In this document: positions 16,691 to 19,338 of the stretch, in pieces | Numbering within the stretch: position 1 is the stretch's first letter | Layout: the number at the start of each line of letters is the position of its first letter | DNA from: GH45 sp965370965 | GTDB lineage: Bacteria > Bacteroidota > Bacteroidia > Bacteroidales > SZUA-534 | Direction of reading: 5' to 3' | NCBI GenBank assembly: GCA_965370965.1 | Contig: CBDUWQ010000056.1 | Coordinates: 1 to 19,338 of the forward strand | DNA length: 19,338 nt | Notes under the pieces: model-generated | What the model saw: the letters and a program-made list of their open reading frames with translations, nothing else | Database searches by the model: none | Told to the model about the DNA's origin: nothing | Translations under genes and position numbers: made by a program

Positions 16691-16697
16691 CAATAAT
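16681..16697. repeat. 17-nt direct repeat, copy 2 (TTAAACAAAACAATAAT)
   Basis: This copy is identical to 16618-16634. It contains the TTTTG (minus strand) of the candidate receptor promoter and overlaps the palindrome. Confidence 0.75.
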
Positions 16698-16896
16698 TTT
16701 TAACTTGTTTTTATCAATTATTGCCACTAAACAAAGTCAGTATATTTTATTATTTGCAAAATATGTTAAAAACTATTTTGCTTTTATTGTAATATAGAAA
16801 ATAATAATAAAATATTCTATATTGCTGTATTTATGAACTTTAGGTGTTCTCTTATTTATATTGGATATATTTAAGCAATATTTTGTTAAAAATAAA

Positions 16897-16929
16897 TTTT
16901 GTTTTGTGTTTAATATTATCTTATATTTG
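16897..16929 (+). promoter_or_regulatory. Bacteroidota-type housekeeping promoter for the ECF sigma gene
   Basis: TTTTG at 16897-16901 is followed, after 20 nt, by TATATTTG at 16922-16929, a full match to the TTTG / TAnnTTTG consensus recognised by the main sigma factor of Bacteroidota. Transcription would begin near 16936, leaving a leader of roughly 60 nt before the ATG at 16995. This suggests constitutive, sigma-A-driven expression rather than autoregulation by the ECF factor. Confidence 0.65.
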
Positions 16930-16994
16930 TTAAACATTTTTGTTGAAGCAAAACAAACAACACTTTAAACAAAGTAACCCTAAAAGTACATATT

Positions 16995-17504
16995 ATGACA
17001 GCAATTGAATTTACAGGCAAACTTTTGAACATAGAGGATAAATTAAAGTATTTTGCATATAGGTTAACAACAAATACTGAAGAAGCAAAAGACCTTTTAC
17101 AGGAAACAATGCTAAAAGCATTAACAAACAAAGATAAATTTACAGATCCTCGTAATTTTAATTCTTGGGCTTATACTATAATGAAAAACACTTTTATTAA
17201 CAACTATAGAAGAAACGTAAAATCAAACACTATTTTTAATAAATTTGAGAATAACGAAAATCTCCCACATAAGCAGGAAGCAATTTCGCCCGAATCGGTA
17301 CATGCCTACAAAGAGTTAAAGAAAAAAGTTGATAATCTTCAAGCTGACTTTAGGATTCCATTTCAGATGTTTACTGAAGGTTTTAAATATAAAGAAATTG
17401 CAGAACAATTAGAAATACCGATTGGCACGGTTAAAAGTAAAATATTTTTTGCTCGCCAAAAATTAATGGATAATCTTCCTGAGTATATAAAAGAATACAG
17501 GTAA
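16995..17504 (+). CDS. ECF-type RNA polymerase sigma factor
   Basis: The 169-residue protein has only sigma regions 2 and 4, as usual for ECF (sigma-70 group 4) factors. Region 2 spans ~15-78: EEAKDLLQETMLKAL is the core-binding helix 2.2-like segment and FNSWAYTIMKNTFINNYRR is the -10 recognition segment. Region 4 spans ~104-160 with a helix-turn-helix KYKEIAEQLEIPIGTVKSKI that would contact the -35 element. It redirects RNA polymerase to a specific promoter set. No anti-sigma gene lies next to it: upstream is a divergent receptor, downstream a terminator and then a histidine kinase. It is thus monocistronic, bounded by its own promoter and terminator. The target genes are not known. Confidence 0.93.
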   Translation: MTAIEFTGKLLNIEDKLKYFAYRLTTNTEEAKDLLQETMLKALTNKDKFTDPRNFNSWAYTIMKNTFINNYRRNVKSNTIFNKFENNENLPHKQEAISPESVHAYKELKKKVDNLQADFRIPFQMFTEGFKYKEIAEQLEIPIGTVKSKIFFARQKLMDNLPEYIKEYR

Positions 17505-17544
17505 AATTGTATGTTAAAATAGTTGTTAAAAATATTATTGTTAC

Positions 17545-17569
17545 AACCCGGCATTGCCGGGTTTTTTTT
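17545..17569 (+). terminator. Intrinsic terminator of the ECF sigma gene
   Basis: The perfect 8-bp stem AACCCGGC / GCCGGGTT (17545-17552 and 17556-17563) has a 3-nt loop ATT and runs into eight T's. It lies 40 nt after the sigma-factor stop and is the clearest terminator in the window. Confidence 0.93.
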
Positions 17570-17637
17570 GGTACATTTGTTAATAAGCATTATTTATCAA
17601 AATTAGTATAGATTGAATGAAAATGCGATTAATCCAC

Positions 17638-17666
17638 GTCTGCCTATGGTATTTGTTAAGGCAGGC
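17638..17666. repeat. Inverted repeat GTCTGCCT / AGGCAGGC in the leader of the histidine kinase
   Basis: The arms 17638-17645 and 17659-17666 pair over 8 bp with one G-T wobble and a 13-nt loop. The local GC content is higher than in the surrounding intergenic DNA. It resembles the CTGCC/GGCAG palindromic extragenic elements seen in many Bacteroidota, but a single copy cannot prove this. Confidence 0.4.
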
Positions 17667-17680
17667 CGACTTAGGGCAAC

Positions 17681-17709
17681 TTGATTTTGGGTATCTAAAA
17701 TTATAGTTG
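17681..17709 (+). promoter_or_regulatory. Weak candidate promoter for the histidine kinase
   Basis: TTG at 17681-17683 is followed after 18 nt by TATAGTTG at 17702-17709, one mismatch from TAnnTTTG. It would place the transcript start near 17716, just upstream of the GGGAGG at 17724-17729 and the ATG at 17742. Confidence 0.3.
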
Positions 17710-17741
17710 AACTTAGTTACTATGGGAGGCTTCAATTATTT

Positions 17742-19338
17742 ATGAGAATAATTGAGATAAAAACTCAAACATTCAATATAGATATTATTTCCTATTTTAT
17801 GAAAATTTTTGAAACACGCAAAATAGTGTCATTCAAGGAAATTGACGCAATTAAAAACCAAATTATTGATGTAGCATTAATTATTGGTTCAATATTAGGT
17901 ATGTTGGCATTCCTATCAAGCTTAGAAAACTACATTAAGAACTATAGTATAGTATATTTTTTGCTGGATTTTACTGTGGTATCAACTTTTATTTTTATTA
18001 CCATTATCAGAAAGCGATTGCAAATTAAACCTAAATCAATAATAATAATATTTGCACTATTCATTTTAATAATTACTGATGTTTTTAAGCTGGGTGCTTA
18101 TTCTGACAATAAAACACTTATAGTCCTACTACCATTTATTGCATTTTTAGCCTTCTCTTTCCGAACAACAATAATACTCTATATAATTACTATCCTCAGT
18201 TTCCTTATTTTAGGCTTTTTATATATGTCGGGCAAAATGATATCAAACATTGATTTCTTAGCACGCGCTATTACTGCTGAAACATGGATTGTAAATGCCC
18301 TGTTAATATCCATTGTTTCATTAGTAGTAATAATGGTTGTTCGTAAATTCAATGATACTTTTTTTAAGCTTATAGCCAATTTAAAAATTAAGAATAAAAA
18401 AATTGTCGAAAATGAGCGCAACTACCGCGAAATATTCAACTCATCAACCGATGCAATTTTTATACATAATTTGAATGGTGGTATTATTGATGTAAACGAC
18501 TCAATGTTAGAAATATATGGCTACAAAGCTGATGATATTAAATCTTTGGAATTTAACGACTTAATATCGGGCATTGACCCATATACTGCTGAAAATGCTG
18601 CAAAATTTATAAATAAAGCCACAAATGAGGGCAAACAAGTTTTTGACTGGCAGGCAAGAAAAAAAACAGGTGAGATGTTTTGGGTTGAAGTTGCCTTAAA
18701 AAAAACAGATATTGGTGGCAATGAGAGAATATTAGCAGTAGTTAGGGATATAAATGAGAAAAAACAGACTGACATAAAGCTTATAAACTATAAAGAACAC
18801 TTAGAGCAAATGGTAAAAGAGCGCACACAAGAACTTGAAAAGGCAAATAACAAACTACAATTAAACAATAAAGAGCTGCATGCACAAAGAGAGCAATTAG
18901 AGCTAACCCTTAATAAATTACAAAGCACTCAAGATAATTTAATCCAGTCAGAAAAGATGGCATCTTTAGGTGTGCTTGCCTTAGGCGTGGCACATGAAAT
19001 AAATAATCCTCTTAACTTTATTCAGGGTGGCATTAATGGGATTGAACTATATCTTGATGATAATCTTGACAAAAAACATCTTAATAAGATGTTACCATTT
19101 ATTGATGGCATAAAAGAAGGCGTACAACGTGCAGCAAATATTGTAACCAGCCTTAACCATTATAGCCGCAAGGGCGATTCAAATAGTGGAAAATGCAAGA
19201 TACATGATATAATAGACAATTGTTTAGTAATGTTAAATAGTGAAATTAAGAATAAGATTAAAATACAAAAGAAATACACAAAAGAACCTTTTAATTTAGA
19301 ATGTAACGACGGTAAGTTGCATCAGGTTTTTTTAAATA
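17742..19338 (+). CDS. Membrane-bound PAS-domain sensor histidine kinase, 3' end beyond the window
   Basis: The frame stays open from ATG 17742 to the last base (532 codons). An in-frame ATG at 17799 (19 codons later) is the alternative start; I prefer 17742 because GGGAGG lies 12 nt upstream, and the nearest upstream in-frame stop is at 17682. Residues ~42-200 contain about six hydrophobic segments forming a membrane sensor domain without a recognisable extracellular domain. A PAS domain follows at ~224-335 (NYREIFNSSTDAIFIHN ... VVRDINEKK), then a coiled coil at ~345-400 (HLEQMVKERTQELEKANNKL). The dimerisation/phosphoacceptor helix has the H-box GVAHEINNPLNF with H418 as the phosphorylated residue. 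The ATPase domain starts at GKLHQVFLN, whose N-box is cut off. The kinase would sense an unknown signal and phosphorylate a response regulator that is not in view. Whether a receiver domain is fused at the C-terminus cannot be told. Confidence 0.93.
   Translation, partial: MRIIEIKTQTFNIDIISYFMKIFETRKIVSFKEIDAIKNQIIDVALIIGSILGMLAFLSSLENYIKNYSIVYFLLDFTVVSTFIFITIIRKRLQIKPKSIIIIFALFILIITDVFKLGAYSDNKTLIVLLPFIAFLAFSFRTTIILYIITILSFLILGFLYMSGKMISNIDFLARAITAETWIVNALLISIVSLVVIMVVRKFNDTFFKLIANLKIKNKKIVENERNYREIFNSSTDAIFIHNLNGGIIDVNDSMLEIYGYKADDIKSLEFNDLISGIDPYTAENAAKFINKATNEGKQVFDWQARKKTGEMFWVEVALKKTDIGGNERILAVVRDINEKKQTDIKLINYKEHLEQMVKERTQELEKANNKLQLNNKELHAQREQLELTLNKLQSTQDNLIQSEKMASLGVLALGVAHEINNPLNFIQGGINGIELYLDDNLDKKHLNKMLPFIDGIKEGVQRAANIVTSLNHYSRKGDSNSGKCKIHDIIDNCLVMLNSEIKNKIKIQKKYTKEPFNLECNDGKLHQVFLN

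Larger units (their letters stand above)
16483..16994. other. Divergent AT-rich control region between the TonB-dependent receptor and the ECF sigma factor
   Basis: No gene is supported in these 512 nt. The region carries the 5' control signals of two divergent transcripts. On the receptor side are two exact 17-nt repeats, a 7-bp palindrome and a near-consensus promoter; on the sigma side is a full TTG-N20-TAnnTTTG promoter. The octamer TAAACAAA occurs four times on the plus strand (16619, 16682, 16728, 16966), more than I would expect, although AT-rich composition inflates such counts. Confidence 0.7.

Noticed and set aside
17572..17579. TACATTTG, a full match to the -7 consensus
   Set aside because: It lies directly after the terminator and has no TTG at 17-23 nt upstream (nearest is 15 nt and inside the hairpin), so I do not call it a promoter.

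Overview
The window looks like a chromosomal segment of an AT-rich member of the Bacteroidota, probably in or near Bacteroidales/Marinilabiliales. The evidence is a TonB-dependent receptor followed by a DUF4249 lipoprotein, a DUF5916 outer-membrane protein, an OstA-like protein downstream of guaB and a run of SurA/PpiC genes, and a promoter of the Bacteroidota type (TTG - about 20 nt - TAnnTTTG) in front of the sigma factor gene. No rRNA, tRNA, CRISPR array, insertion sequence or phage gene is visible.

Layout. Positions 1-849 (+): the C-terminal tail of a HisC/CobD-like PLP-dependent enzyme, then after a 1-nt gap a complete CDP-alcohol phosphatidyltransferase; together they suggest phospholipid or polymer head-group synthesis. 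Positions 1022-1699 (-): an EndoU-type RNase domain of the kind found as the tip of polymorphic toxins, whose reading frame is interrupted by one in-frame amber codon. Positions 1759-4170 (-): a DUF5916/CBM9-like outer-membrane protein. Positions 4481-12896 (-): a long co-directional block read as guaB, two-parvulin-domain PPIase, degenerate PPIase lipoprotein, SurA-like PPIase, MoxR AAA+ ATPase, OstA-like protein. Apart from guaB and MoxR this is an envelope-biogenesis set: periplasmic chaperones for outer-membrane proteins plus an LptA/LptD-N-like LPS-transport protein. Positions 13071-16482 (-): TonB-dependent receptor followed by a DUF4249 lipoprotein. Positions 16483-16994: a 512-nt divergent control region with two exact 17-nt repeats, a palindrome and a good sigma-gene promoter. 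Positions 16995-17504 (+): an ECF sigma factor with a strong intrinsic terminator. Positions 17742-19338 (+): a membrane-bound PAS histidine kinase cut by the window end.

Most of the window is ordinary core Bacteroidota envelope biology. The points that deserve a second look are the amber-interrupted orphan EndoU gene, the four-residue expansion in the CDP-alcohol phosphatidyltransferase signature beside the aminotransferase tail, the MoxR ATPase without its usual DUF58/VWA partners, and the repeat-plus-palindrome structure upstream of the TonB-dependent receptor. I did not find a clear multi-gene system that I would call previously undescribed.
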